A stretch of 64,000 nt of DNA from a virus. Under the pieces are notes generated by a model, which saw only the letters and a program-made list of their open reading frames with translations, did not search any database and was not told the DNA's origin. Below, in pieces: positions 26,001-33,980 of the stretch; position 1 is the stretch's first letter, and every line of letters starts with the position of its first letter. The position numbers and the translations under genes are program-made. The DNA is taken from the IMG/VR virus record IMGVR_UViG_3300027573_000779, positions 62,001 through 126,000 of that record; one strand, 5' to 3'.

Positions 26001-27035
26001 GGGTTGATGACTAGTGAATATAATCCAGTTTTTACTTGGCAAGTAGGTGGTCTTTATGGGCCGGATTTGGTTAATGCTGAAAGAGCTTATTCATGTAGAG
26101 TTACAATTCGTCCTCCTCAGTATGCTTATAGTGGTTCAGTGGCGCGAAGCGGTCTTTATTGGGAACAAACCGGCATTAAAAGCACCAATGGATATTTCTC
26201 ATATCAGTTTCCTTTTGCTCTTAATAGTATAGTGCCGCAAGGTCCCCATAAACATTATGATATTGTAGTTGAAGCCCATGATGTAAATGGAAATACCTCT
26301 GCTGGCGGGAATATTAGCAATCAAAGCGGAACCTTTTATACAGGTTTTCATCAGTTTGATGTTGCTACCTTTTTAAAGCCAATTGATTCAGGCATTCAGC
26401 TTTCAAACAACATTATTACTTATGAATTTTCAGGCCAAGCAACGGGGGTTGATTTAAGTAGTGGTATTAATTTTCAAACCGAACAGTTTTTAGGTCCAAA
26501 TGGAGAAGTTGTTATTAACTTTCTTTCTGGAACACTGTCGCCAGACTTAAGAGGTTGTTTTATTTATGTAAGTTCGGGAGCTTTTCCTAAACGTGAAGCT
26601 GCGGCAGCTTGTTCTACTGGTTCAGTAATTCCGGCGACTGGAAACATTTTTGTTTATCGATACCAGTTTAAAGATTTAGACGTTAATACTCCTACAATTT
26701 ACCATCCTTACGCGGGAAGGATGATAAGAGGATATCCGACTGGTTTCATATCGCTGGCCTTTTATGATGCTTTTGATGAAGTAAAGCTGGAAAGAACCAA
26801 TGACAGGGAAGCTACTATAACGGGTTTATTTATGTCCAATAACGCTATTATTACAAATCGGCCCTATGTGGGCAGTGTAAATATAAGCGAAAAGGCAACT
26901 TTTAAAGACTTTAGAAACTCAAGTCCTTATAATGATATGATGGTTGTAAACTATGGGACACCAGCTAACCCAATTTATAGATTGGTTACTATAGACGCAA
27001 GCGGAAATCATGTGGTGGTAATGAGCAACATTTAA
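23070..27035 (+). CDS. Tip attachment protein J-like
   Basis: 1,321 residues, close to lambda gpJ length. Begins with a conserved J opening: SVETLDLLSEGEIQGLVEG, then VYFNDIPIV-like and, in the central region, WSNNPAWCYYDLLTNPRYGLGKYI and RFTFNWWFTTREEAYKVL, all characteristic of the J central hub. Later residues include fibronectin-like strands (PPSPNASLVLQTTEE and following) and a beta-rich C-terminus, where host-receptor contact usually resides. It forms the central tail fibre and baseplate-like hub of siphoviruses. Immediately follows the I homologue and precedes the fibre genes. Confidence 0.9.
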   Translation: MGARSALEGLYFTKETFDDGTNTVLPQKFTTVVSVETLDLLSEGEIQGLVEGNYSFVGSVGNVGYTSYTFNEFPALYVNMGIEGTSTIPTYVRSIYFNDIPIVNEEGQLNFANIDIVHTKGLPAGSDLTDLSTQYLAKLIGEQLRGCDIEAFKDGKLIEDEQLNIYYEPIGYPDTINDKNNHATKHAKDEKLIQPSKYANQVFIKGKDLQKLKPWPIQLKNYTSVYQPTFNDNIKIYKILNRECLGCFVNLKVTTLQEGIAQDDDEDRKKEIDAFFGSVELDQKYRKIGDIVNSTVYIGLSYRPLFETTSTTIDPRSNWLDAKIVTLTGRTINGIVVPTKLDFQNEYPQFDDLFDDDDFIGWEVLVFRITKDSVNSHIRNSVVVDSISEMYGTRFTYPYAALVKSKFSSEYFQQIPERAFRVRLLKVKVPSNYNVILRTYDESGGPWDGTFKDDKEWSNNPAWCYYDLLTNPRYGLGKYIGEDFIDKWTLYEIAKYCDTLVDDGYGGVEPRFTFNWWFTTREEAYKVLADLTSVFRAMIYYGFGTIYTIQDAPKEAVYTFTNANVEEGQFNYSSSSKKERYTVAVIRYNDPNNMFRPAYEHIEDVDGIRKYGIRETNATAFGCSSRGQAVRLGKWLLLTNILETEILTFTAGHEGSILRPGDVISVFDINRKAHRYAGRTVSITESGGNTTVVLDSAVTGLISGRAYRFSILVPTYYYEPSTVTDLDFSNSAEIRRSPIQTFNITGASYNSATTSITFTGTINTSDYQLIQNMIWSLDITDDETYAEEDKNFIRDNVDFYRIIRISEKDDHKYEVGAVQYVEDKYDKIEEGIGFEVYIPEVQSIPPSPNASLVLQTTEENKINNVTITAGITGGYSDATSIEVYMKADSNFDDNSVPHRDYKVGKFFGVGAVNVAKLIPQDNNKDYFIRVYTKNDKYGTYSSTPATGKISYVGGFDVTKMNISSLQIQQDYTGFSGKGLMTSEYNPVFTWQVGGLYGPDLVNAERAYSCRVTIRPPQYAYSGSVARSGLYWEQTGIKSTNGYFSYQFPFALNSIVPQGPHKHYDIVVEAHDVNGNTSAGGNISNQSGTFYTGFHQFDVATFLKPIDSGIQLSNNIITYEFSGQATGVDLSSGINFQTEQFLGPNGEVVINFLSGTLSPDLRGCFIYVSSGAFPKREAAAACSTGSVIPATGNIFVYRYQFKDLDVNTPTIYHPYAGRMIRGYPTGFISLAFYDAFDEVKLERTNDREATITGLFMSNNAIITNRPYVGSVNISEKATFKDFRNSSPYNDMMVVNYGTPANPIYRLVTIDASGNHVVVMSNI

Positions 27036-27036
27036 A

Positions 27037-28341
27037 ATGATTACAAGGTATGCAGGCGATAGATATGTTGGGCTTACAGGAGATGTAAAGCCAACGGGTC
27101 TGCTTTCTGGCGCTTTATTTCTCGAAATACCGACTTTACATCGATATGCTTATTTACCTGAAAGTGGATGGCTTCTTCTTCCTGGGGGGTCAGGCAGTAG
27201 TGTCACTTACGTTGTTTCTGGTTCGGGCGTTCATTATATCCTTTCTGGGACTGGCATTGATGACCCAACAATAGTTAGAACGACTGGAACTCAAACAATT
27301 AGTGGTTTAAAAAACTTTACCTATTATCCTACTTATTTTTTAAGTCCCGGTATTAGTATTGGCAACAATGTACAAAGAGGGCCTTTCGATGTTAGATACG
27401 GATGGATTAATCCTCCTTCTGGATTAACTATTACCAAAACTTTTGATTATGCTTTTAATCTTTGGGATAATACAGATTATTTAACTTTTGAGGTTTATGC
27501 TTTTACTTACATAAGTGGTACTAAAATTTACAGTCCCGGTTTGTCTGGCGCTTATAGCGGAACAGGTAGTTTTGATTGGTTTAAAGTAGACCTTACTTGG
27601 TCGGGAGCGCCGGGGGCTAGTGGATATAAAGTGGTTTTTGGCGGCGATAATACCAACAATAGATTTAGAGACTATTATATTCAAACAGGCACAACTGGCC
27701 TGACTTATGGAACCTCGGGAGATGTTTTGACCTATGAAAGCCCAATAGTAGTCACTCCGCAAATTTCTTCAGGAATTGATTTATACATTGATGGTTCGGG
27801 CGACCTTCATACGGTAAAAGATATTTATTGTAGAAACATTTACGCTTTAAACCTAACTGGTTTAACTGGTGGAACTACTATAATTACCAGTGGAAGTTTC
27901 CCCTCTGGTGGCGTTAGTGGCGATATTTTTATTAAAAACCATGAAGGAACCGGAAGCGGCTATTGGACCGCTTTTCCTTTAAAAAGCAATTTAGTTCTTT
28001 GTTCTGCCTATACTCCTTCGGGCACTGGGGTTGATGTGGCCGAATATCCTGTTCCTTATGGGTTAGAAGGTACTAATAGTGTTACTTGGAACATTCGAAG
28101 AGCTACTTTTAGGGTTCAACAGTCGGGATTAACTTCTGCTGTGATGTTACAAAAATCTACCGGAATAGGAGTTTTTGAACCAGTAAATATTCATGTTCTT
28201 ACCTTAACAAGCGGCCTTTATGAGACCTATTTAACTACAGGAATGGGAACTTTAAATAGTAATGATAAGGTAAGATTTGCTGTAACTAATACTGGCTCAA
28301 GCGCAAATTGGACAATTACAATGGAACTTTCAAATAAATAA
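27037..28341 (+). CDS. Tail fibre protein
   Basis: 434 residues. The N-terminus (YVGLTGDVKPTGLLSG, FLEIPTLHRYAYL) looks like the virion-attachment region shared by many phage fibres, followed by the collar-like TGTQTISGLKNFT. A fibronectin-III-like stretch lies near 185-210 (FDWFKVDLTWSGAPGASGY). The C-terminal 110 residues (about 325-434) form a probable receptor-contact or trimerisation domain of beta strands. Directly downstream of J with a one-base gap, so probably attached to the tail tip. Confidence 0.7.
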   Translation: MITRYAGDRYVGLTGDVKPTGLLSGALFLEIPTLHRYAYLPESGWLLLPGGSGSSVTYVVSGSGVHYILSGTGIDDPTIVRTTGTQTISGLKNFTYYPTYFLSPGISIGNNVQRGPFDVRYGWINPPSGLTITKTFDYAFNLWDNTDYLTFEVYAFTYISGTKIYSPGLSGAYSGTGSFDWFKVDLTWSGAPGASGYKVVFGGDNTNNRFRDYYIQTGTTGLTYGTSGDVLTYESPIVVTPQISSGIDLYIDGSGDLHTVKDIYCRNIYALNLTGLTGGTTIITSGSFPSGGVSGDIFIKNHEGTGSGYWTAFPLKSNLVLCSAYTPSGTGVDVAEYPVPYGLEGTNSVTWNIRRATFRVQQSGLTSAVMLQKSTGIGVFEPVNIHVLTLTSGLYETYLTTGMGTLNSNDKVRFAVTNTGSSANWTITMELSNK

Positions 28342-28343
28342 TT

Positions 28344-29309
28344 ATGGCTCAATTTACACAATATGATTCAACTGACGCAAGTGCGCCGACACTTAGCGGT
28401 ACTGTTGGTACTTTAATAACTGTTTTGGATGCCGTTCTAGTTAATGGGTATGGAAGTAAAAGCCCTGCGGGATGGACAAAACCATATTCAGGAACTAACA
28501 AAGCGGCTTATAGAGCGGGAGCGGGACTTCTTCATTATTCGAGAATTCAAGATGATGGTCCCGGTGTTCATGGCGGCAGAGAAGCAAGACTTACTAACTA
28601 TATTACAATGAGTGATGTAGATACTGGAACAGGACAAAATCCTACAAATTATAATGCTGCTGGATATGGATATGCAACTATTAGAAAAAGCGCAAGCGCT
28701 GATTCAACTACAAGAACTTGGAGGGTATTCGCAGACAATAGAACGGTTTATATTTTTATCCAAACAGGAGACGTAGCTAGTCGATGGCACGGTTTTTCTT
28801 TTGGAGAATTTTATAGCAATATAACTTACGATAGCGCTAGAACTTATGTGGTTGGGAATATTCAAGAAGCGGGAACCACTGGAGACTATAATGGATTGGC
28901 CCTCCATCATAAAATTAATCAAACCTCTAACTGTTTTAGTTTTTGTAGAGGTTATACAGGGGTAGGTGCGCCTGTTTTAGGGGGTATGTCTGGAGACCGG
29001 AGCGTTTCTCCTTCTAGTGGATTGCACTTAGAAGGAGGAGTTCCATGGCCTAATCCGATTGACGGAGGAGTTTATTTAGCCCCTTTGTATTTGTACGAAC
29101 AAAGCAATAGGGTTATTCGGGGTACATTAAGAGGATTTTGGCATTTTTGTCACGCTGTAAGCAACGTTAATGATGGAGATACTTTTACTGGCTCTGGAGC
29201 TTTGTCGGGTAAAACCTTTTATGTTGTTAAAAATACGGTTTTGCGTTCGGATGGTGGAGGTCCCGGAGTTTATATAATAGAAACAAGCAACACTTTGGAT
29301 ACAAACTAA
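28344..29309 (+). CDS. Tail appendage protein, tandem paralogue A
   Basis: 321 residues. Shares with the next gene the N-terminal segment SAPTLSGTVGTLITVLDAVL, then NGYGSKSPAGWTKPYSGTNKA, and a C-terminal LRGFWH...GSGALSGKTF. This layout is recognisable from many phage tail proteins of unknown function. The middle is divergent, with glycine- and aromatic-rich strands. I infer a virion appendage, maybe a tail-fibre tip or a decoration. Overlaps the next gene by one base. Confidence 0.6.
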   Translation: MAQFTQYDSTDASAPTLSGTVGTLITVLDAVLVNGYGSKSPAGWTKPYSGTNKAAYRAGAGLLHYSRIQDDGPGVHGGREARLTNYITMSDVDTGTGQNPTNYNAAGYGYATIRKSASADSTTRTWRVFADNRTVYIFIQTGDVASRWHGFSFGEFYSNITYDSARTYVVGNIQEAGTTGDYNGLALHHKINQTSNCFSFCRGYTGVGAPVLGGMSGDRSVSPSSGLHLEGGVPWPNPIDGGVYLAPLYLYEQSNRVIRGTLRGFWHFCHAVSNVNDGDTFTGSGALSGKTFYVVKNTVLRSDGGGPGVYIIETSNTLDTN

Positions 29310-30256
29310 TGAGAATAATAACCTACCAAGACACAAGTGCGCCGACCTTAAGTAGTTCGGCAGGAAGCTTAATAACTGTTTTGGACGCTGTTTTAGTTAA
29401 TGGTTTTGGTTCAACAAGCCCTTTGGGTTGGACTAAACCATATTCTGGAACTAATCAGGCAAAATATCGGATGGGTGCAGGTATTATGCATTATCTTCTT
29501 GTTGCTGATGATTCAACTTCAGGAAGTGCCACAATAGCAGCCTGTGCAGGATTTGAAACCTCAGATAGTATTAGTTCTGGCACAGGGCGCTATCCCGCTG
29601 TAGGTCAAGGAATAAGTTCTTTAGGATGGGTTTCGTGTGTTAAATCAACCGTTGCTTCGGCTCCTTGGTATATTATAGGAGATGAAAGGAGTTTTACTCT
29701 TGTAACTTATTTTAGTGGAACCGATGGTGGTGATGCTAGATGTTTTCATTTTGGAGAATATTACAACTATGGTTCCCCTTTTACCTATCGTGGAAATATA
29801 GTCGGACAAAGTTCATTTAGCACCAGCCAATCATTTGAAAGCCTCCACGCGGTAAATGTAATAAACACTACAGCCGCCATAGCTGGAAGTTTTGTTTGTA
29901 GGCCAGCTACCGGTAACCCCACATCTGTAAATGTTGGCAGAATTGGGGATAGGAGTCGCGGAGGTTATGACGCGGCTTCAAATAACATAGGAGTTGTTCC
30001 CTTCCCAAATTCATCAGATGGAGGAATTTATTTGGCCCCAATTAGAATAACCGACCCAACAACAACTCCCGTTGGTGGGATTTTGGGTCATTTAAGAGGT
30101 ATATGGCATCAGGTTCATCCTAGTCTTTCATTAGTTCATAAAGGTGTCTATCAAGGGTCGGGAGCTTTGGCGGGAAAGAGTTTTATTATGCTCTACAGTA
30201 GTATAGTTGTTGGGAACCATGTTTTTGAAATCAGCGATAATGTAGACACTAATTAA
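29309..30256 (+). CDS. Tail appendage protein, tandem paralogue B
   Basis: 315 residues and a tandem copy of the preceding gene: SAPTLSSSAGSLITVLDAVL, then NGFGSTSPLGWTKPYSGTNQA and, at the end, LRGIWH...GSGALAGKSF. Conservation of both ends with a divergent middle points to a shared fold with different surface loops, consistent with receptor- or particle-binding proteins that vary between copies. The start lies in a TAATG overlap. Confidence 0.6.
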   Translation: MRIITYQDTSAPTLSSSAGSLITVLDAVLVNGFGSTSPLGWTKPYSGTNQAKYRMGAGIMHYLLVADDSTSGSATIAACAGFETSDSISSGTGRYPAVGQGISSLGWVSCVKSTVASAPWYIIGDERSFTLVTYFSGTDGGDARCFHFGEYYNYGSPFTYRGNIVGQSSFSTSQSFESLHAVNVINTTAAIAGSFVCRPATGNPTSVNVGRIGDRSRGGYDAASNNIGVVPFPNSSDGGIYLAPIRITDPTTTPVGGILGHLRGIWHQVHPSLSLVHKGVYQGSGALAGKSFIMLYSSIVVGNHVFEISDNVDTN

Positions 30257-30258
30257 CT

Positions 30259-30759
30259 ATGCCTAACCAACCAATCTCAGGAAAAGCACGAATTGGATAT
30301 ATTGCGGTTTTGAGTCAAACAGCAGTAAGTATGCCTATTTTAAGACCCCTTAGGTTGCGTTGCATCCAAGCTGGCAACACTTATATGATATTAGGAGGAA
30401 GAGATAATACTGAAGGGAATTCACTTCAACCATGTTTAAAAATAGAATCTCAGGGGTATTATCAATTTAGATGGGGAAGAAGTGGGACCGTTCAAAGTAT
30501 CTCTGTAGACGTAAAACAAGCAGTTAATTTGTCTCCAAGACCTTCACTTTACGTTTATCCTAATACTGATATTGGGGTAACCGGGGTTTCTGGTTATGGG
30601 TATGAAGTTTTTGCAGCAAGCGGCGCAGGATGGGTAACAATTGGGCCTGTGCCGGTAACTGGCACTGGAATTGGTGCTGTTAAAGTGGAATTAAGGGCTA
30701 ATTATGATGGTCAATATAATAGTGCTCCCTGCTATTGGGACCATTTGGCAACTAGTTAA
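30259..30759 (+). CDS. Virion protein, beta-rich, unknown
   Basis: 166 residues, function not recognised. The N-terminus PISGKARIGYIAVLSQ contains a single copy resembling the QTGxARI repeat of the genes at 41233 and 43447. The rest is beta-rich with Gly/Pro turns. Sits among fibre genes with 2- and 3-base gaps, so co-expressed with them. Confidence 0.55.
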   Translation: MPNQPISGKARIGYIAVLSQTAVSMPILRPLRLRCIQAGNTYMILGGRDNTEGNSLQPCLKIESQGYYQFRWGRSGTVQSISVDVKQAVNLSPRPSLYVYPNTDIGVTGVSGYGYEVFAASGAGWVTIGPVPVTGTGIGAVKVELRANYDGQYNSAPCYWDHLATS

Positions 30760-30762
30760 TTT

Positions 30763-30951
30763 ATGGCAGAAAGTCAATTTAATAATTGGGTAGATGGGGC
30801 GCTTTTTCTTGATACTGGAGGCGATAATAACTTTGCGATGTGGTTTCAGGGTGCGCCAGTTTTCGACCTAAACGCCGAAGGCCAAGAGGAAGAAGAAGGA
30901 GGCGAAACTTTCATTAATGTTTCCAATAGGCGGCGCTGTGCTTTCTTTTAA
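30763..30951 (+). CDS. Short virion-associated protein with W-DG...WF-G motif
   Basis: 62 residues. FNNWVDGALFLDTGGDNNF followed by AMWFQGAPVFDL matches the start of the protein at 40710 (FYWKDGIPF ... YWFEGSPF). An acidic linker (EEEEGGE) and a basic end follow. Possibly a small appendage-anchoring module. Ends the fibre operon; a TGTGTAA motif follows. Confidence 0.5.
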   Translation: MAESQFNNWVDGALFLDTGGDNNFAMWFQGAPVFDLNAEGQEEEEGGETFINVSNRRRCAFF

Positions 30952-30969
30952 TACTTTTCTCCCAAAAAT

Positions 30970-30976
30970 TGTGTAA
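30970..30976 (+). promoter_or_regulatory. TGTGTAA motif
   Basis: TGTGTAA in the 36-base gap between fibre and head operons, 11 bases before the ATG at 30988. Confidence 0.45.
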
Positions 30977-30987
30977 ACACTCTTGAT

Positions 30988-31347
30988 ATGCAAGATTTTA
31001 ATGTGGAATTTTCTAATTCTATTGCTAAATGGCTTTTGGCCAAATCCAGCATATTAAATCCCAAAGTGGGCAGTTTTAATAAACTTTCTGCTATTTTTCT
31101 AAAAGGCAAGACTATTGAAGAAGGGGTGGCTTATGTTCTAAAATATATCCAGTCGCTTCATGAAAAAACAAAGGGTTTGGGTTTTGAGTTAGTCATTAAA
31201 GGCAAACAAGAAGAACTTGTTTATCCTATTGAGGAACTAAAAGCGGCGCAAGAAGAACTTAAAGCTTTAAATATCCAACAATTTAATTTTCCAGTTAGCG
31301 ATTTATACTTAGAACTCCCAAATCACGAACTTTGGTTTTCTTTTTAA
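30988..31347 (+). CDS. Hypothetical protein, head region
   Basis: 119 residues, not recognised. Mostly helical at the start (SNSIAKWLLAKSSIL) with an amphipathic helix in the middle (EELKAAQEELKALN). Lies first in the head gene block, bracketed by TGTGTAA motifs on both sides, so it may be a single-gene unit or the first of the head operon. Confidence 0.5.
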   Translation: MQDFNVEFSNSIAKWLLAKSSILNPKVGSFNKLSAIFLKGKTIEEGVAYVLKYIQSLHEKTKGLGFELVIKGKQEELVYPIEELKAAQEELKALNIQQFNFPVSDLYLELPNHELWFSF

Positions 31348-31348
31348 A

Positions 31349-31355
31349 TGTGTAA
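31349..31355 (+). promoter_or_regulatory. TGTGTAA motif
   Basis: TGTGTAA directly after the stop of the previous gene; AAGGA follows at 31360 and the start at 31371. Places the motif 15 bases before the start codon. Confidence 0.45.
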
Positions 31356-31370
31356 TAATAAGGAACTTAT

Positions 31371-31721
31371 ATGAGCGAAAAACTTAATCAACTTAAGACT
31401 ATGATAGCGACATCTCAAGAAAATTTAAAAAAAATGCAGGCGGAAATGCCTGAAGATGACCGCATGAATAAAATGATGAAGGAAATGTATCGTTACATGG
31501 ACTATGTCATGGGCTATATCTATGAAATGGAGGCATCAGGATATAAACAGTGGGAAAGACATAATGTTGGGCACATCCCATCCGTGAAAGGTGCGGGTAA
31601 AATGCAAGCTGTTTTGGAAGCTCTTGGCCTTGATGATGATTATGAAGTTTATAAACCCATGATTTCTGTAGCTAAGACTAAGCGTGGGATGGAAATTGAG
31701 GCTAGTTATACAAAGAAATAA
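31371..31721 (+). CDS. Hypothetical helical protein, head region
   Basis: 116 residues, unrecognised. The first 65 residues are a Met- and Glu-rich helix or coiled coil (ENLKKMQAEMPEDDRMNKMM), the rest a small mixed domain (HIPSVKGAGKMQAVLEALGL). Good Shine-Dalgarno site (AAGGA). Overlaps the protease start by one base (TAATG). Position before a protease and capsid genes suggests a head assembly or core protein. Confidence 0.5.
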   Translation: MSEKLNQLKTMIATSQENLKKMQAEMPEDDRMNKMMKEMYRYMDYVMGYIYEMEASGYKQWERHNVGHIPSVKGAGKMQAVLEALGLDDDYEVYKPMISVAKTKRGMEIEASYTKK

Positions 31722-33361
31722 TGAAACAACCAAAATATAAAATATTATTTTCAAGCACGGTTAAACCTATCGTTAGCGCCGAAAAGGATAAATATTTATC
31801 TATAGCTTCCCTTAATGAGCTTCGTTCGTTCCTTCCTGATTTAGATATAGAAGGCAATGTAGATGTTCTTCCGATATCATTTAACGCCTGTGTTGTAAAC
31901 AGGAGAAACAAAAATTTTCATGGCGTTGATACAACTATAGCTTTACAAATAGTTAAAAAGTTCCCTACAAAATATGTAAATATTGAACACTCAAGGGATA
32001 AGGTAGTTGGAACTATTATTAGCGCTAGTTTTTCTGAGTTCGGCACCGACAAACCTCTTACAGAAGAGGATATTAAAGATACTAAAAAACCATTTAATAT
32101 CACTCTATCTGGAATTATCTGGAGAGTAGTTAGTGAAGAATTGGCTGATAAAATAGAAGAGTCAAACGACCCCGCAAGTCCTTATTATGCAAAGATTTCC
32201 GCAAGTTGGGAGCTTGGTTTTTATGATTATGTAATAGCTAAATTACCCAAAAACAAGAAAAATCTGGAAGACGCTATCGAGATTATAAAAGACGAAGAAA
32301 AGATTCAAGAACTGGAAACCTCAATGAAAGCTGGCGCTCTTGAAGATGTTGAACTTTGCACATTGCCCGTAGGAGATGTTTTAGCTTATGGGATTGGATT
32401 AACTGAAACTCCCGCCGCTGATGTTCAGGGAATAGCTGTTCCCGAAGAAAATGTTCCCAAGGTAGTTAAAGCTGAAGTCACTTGCCAAGATTTAGTTGAT
32501 GATATAACCAGAGCGGGGGGCACAGTAGTCAACCCAATTTTTACCACCACCAACACAACTACAGGAGCAATTCAATTAATTTATCATCAAGTAGGCGAAG
32601 ACATGGCTGAAAACACTAAAAAACTAAGCAAGATAATTGATAATAAAGTTACAGAAGTAATTAGCCGCGAAATTCTACATCTACAAAATACTAGTTCCCA
32701 TATTAATAATTTAAATGTAAAAAAGGATAGCTTGACTATGAAGATTAAGGACGTTAAAGATATTACGGATGAAGCTCTGAAGACTATTACTGCCTCAGAA
32801 ATTACTGATTTCATCTCCGAACAACTAAAACAAGCTAATGAGCAGTATGTTACTGAAAAGAACGCCGCTCAGGAAGCTGCCAATAAAGCTAAGGCCGACT
32901 ACGAAGGTCTTTTAGCTGAAAGTAACACCCTCAAAACTAAACTGGCCGAAATTGAAAAGTCGTTGAATGACTTTAAGGAACAGGCCAAAGCTCGTGAGCT
33001 TCAGGAGAATTTTAATACCCATATGGGTCTTATTTCTGATAAATATGAACTTGATGACGAAACTCGGAAATTGGTTGCTTCCCAAATTCAAGGGCTTAGC
33101 AACGAAGATTTTGTACCTTATGAAAAGAATCTTTCGGTCCTTTTAAAAGGTAAAGAAAAGAAAGCTCAAACGGTTGTAGCATCTACTGATACTAAACCCA
33201 ATCCCGACACTATTGTTAGTGACGCAATTGATAAAGGAGCTAAAGACAAAGTTGTTGTTCCTGCTACCCCATCAAATCAACCTACACTGGAAGACAAATG
33301 GAAGGCAAGTTTTGGGCCTGAAGGATGGATAATTGGTGGAAACAGTAGAAAACACAACTAA
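31721..33361 (+). CDS. Prohead maturation protease fused to scaffold-like domain
   Basis: 546 residues. Residues 45-175 resemble the phage prohead serine proteases: an NRRNKNFHGVDTT strand, the catalytic-type His90 in NIEHSRDKVVG with the following IISASFSEFG, and Ser160/Ser162 in AKISASWELGF. Residues about 290-460 are charged and helical, with a long coiled coil (EKNAAQEAANKAKADYEGLL and onwards), typical of scaffold proteins. A proline-rich linker and an FGPEGWIIGG end follow. Expected to build and then digest the procapsid scaffold. Genes downstream are decoration and capsid. The third catalytic residue was not assigned. Confidence 0.65.
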   Translation: MKQPKYKILFSSTVKPIVSAEKDKYLSIASLNELRSFLPDLDIEGNVDVLPISFNACVVNRRNKNFHGVDTTIALQIVKKFPTKYVNIEHSRDKVVGTIISASFSEFGTDKPLTEEDIKDTKKPFNITLSGIIWRVVSEELADKIEESNDPASPYYAKISASWELGFYDYVIAKLPKNKKNLEDAIEIIKDEEKIQELETSMKAGALEDVELCTLPVGDVLAYGIGLTETPAADVQGIAVPEENVPKVVKAEVTCQDLVDDITRAGGTVVNPIFTTTNTTTGAIQLIYHQVGEDMAENTKKLSKIIDNKVTEVISREILHLQNTSSHINNLNVKKDSLTMKIKDVKDITDEALKTITASEITDFISEQLKQANEQYVTEKNAAQEAANKAKADYEGLLAESNTLKTKLAEIEKSLNDFKEQAKARELQENFNTHMGLISDKYELDDETRKLVASQIQGLSNEDFVPYEKNLSVLLKGKEKKAQTVVASTDTKPNPDTIVSDAIDKGAKDKVVVPATPSNQPTLEDKWKASFGPEGWIIGGNSRKHN

Positions 33362-33393
33362 TAACAATAAATTTTAAGGAGAAATAAAGAATT

Positions 33394-33945
33394 ATGCCAA
33401 ATATTAAACCATTTCGTACGGTAAATGAGTACGATGTACTTAACCTCTTCGCTTACAGTGGCACTTTGCCTGTCGTGGCTGGAACATTTGTAAGAATTTT
33501 GAGTGGGTGGGAACCGGGACAAGAACTCTCTGAACTAGGTTCAGTGGGTGCTTCCTACGCAAACACAGTGTCTCTCCGCTATGGTATCGCAGCCAAGGTG
33601 GGTATGACAAATCTAACGGGCTATTCTTCAATCGGCATGTTGCTTAACGATGTGCGCGAACTTGATGAAAATGGCGAAAAACTGATTTTTAAACCTCGTA
33701 AAGCTGCTGAAATGCAATGCGTGATAAGTGGACTGGCTGTTCCAATTGCTACTGCGGGTATCTTCCTGTATAGCGGCATTAACGGAACTCCGGTTGCTGG
33801 CAACCCCGCCTATTCTACTGGCGACGGTCAGCTTTCGACAACTCCAAGTCCTTCTTCGGGTCAACATGCGGTTGCCGAACGAGTTGGAACGTTCCTCGGA
33901 CCTAAGAGCAGCAACGGTTTCGCGTTGTTTAAGCTGGAGCTTTAA
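33394..33945 (+). CDS. Head decoration/stabilisation protein candidate
   Basis: 183 residues. Mostly beta, with no close match that I recognise, but position between protease and major capsid protein, strong Shine-Dalgarno site (AAGGAG, 33377-33382) and less AT-rich codons all point to an abundant head protein such as a cement or decoration protein. The N-terminus is short and polar, and a Ser/Pro-rich loop (TTPSPSSGQ) lies near 148. Stop at 33945, with 35 bases before the capsid gene. Confidence 0.5.
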   Translation: MPNIKPFRTVNEYDVLNLFAYSGTLPVVAGTFVRILSGWEPGQELSELGSVGASYANTVSLRYGIAAKVGMTNLTGYSSIGMLLNDVRELDENGEKLIFKPRKAAEMQCVISGLAVPIATAGIFLYSGINGTPVAGNPAYSTGDGQLSTTPSPSSGQHAVAERVGTFLGPKSSNGFALFKLEL

Positions 33946-33980
33946 TTCTAACAGAAAGATTTAAATAATAAGGATTTTAT

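Noticed and set aside
28344-30256. Diversity-generating retroelement acting on the duplicated tail genes
   Set aside because: No reverse transcriptase or template repeat is visible in the window, and the two genes differ all through the centre rather than at scattered adenine-derived positions.
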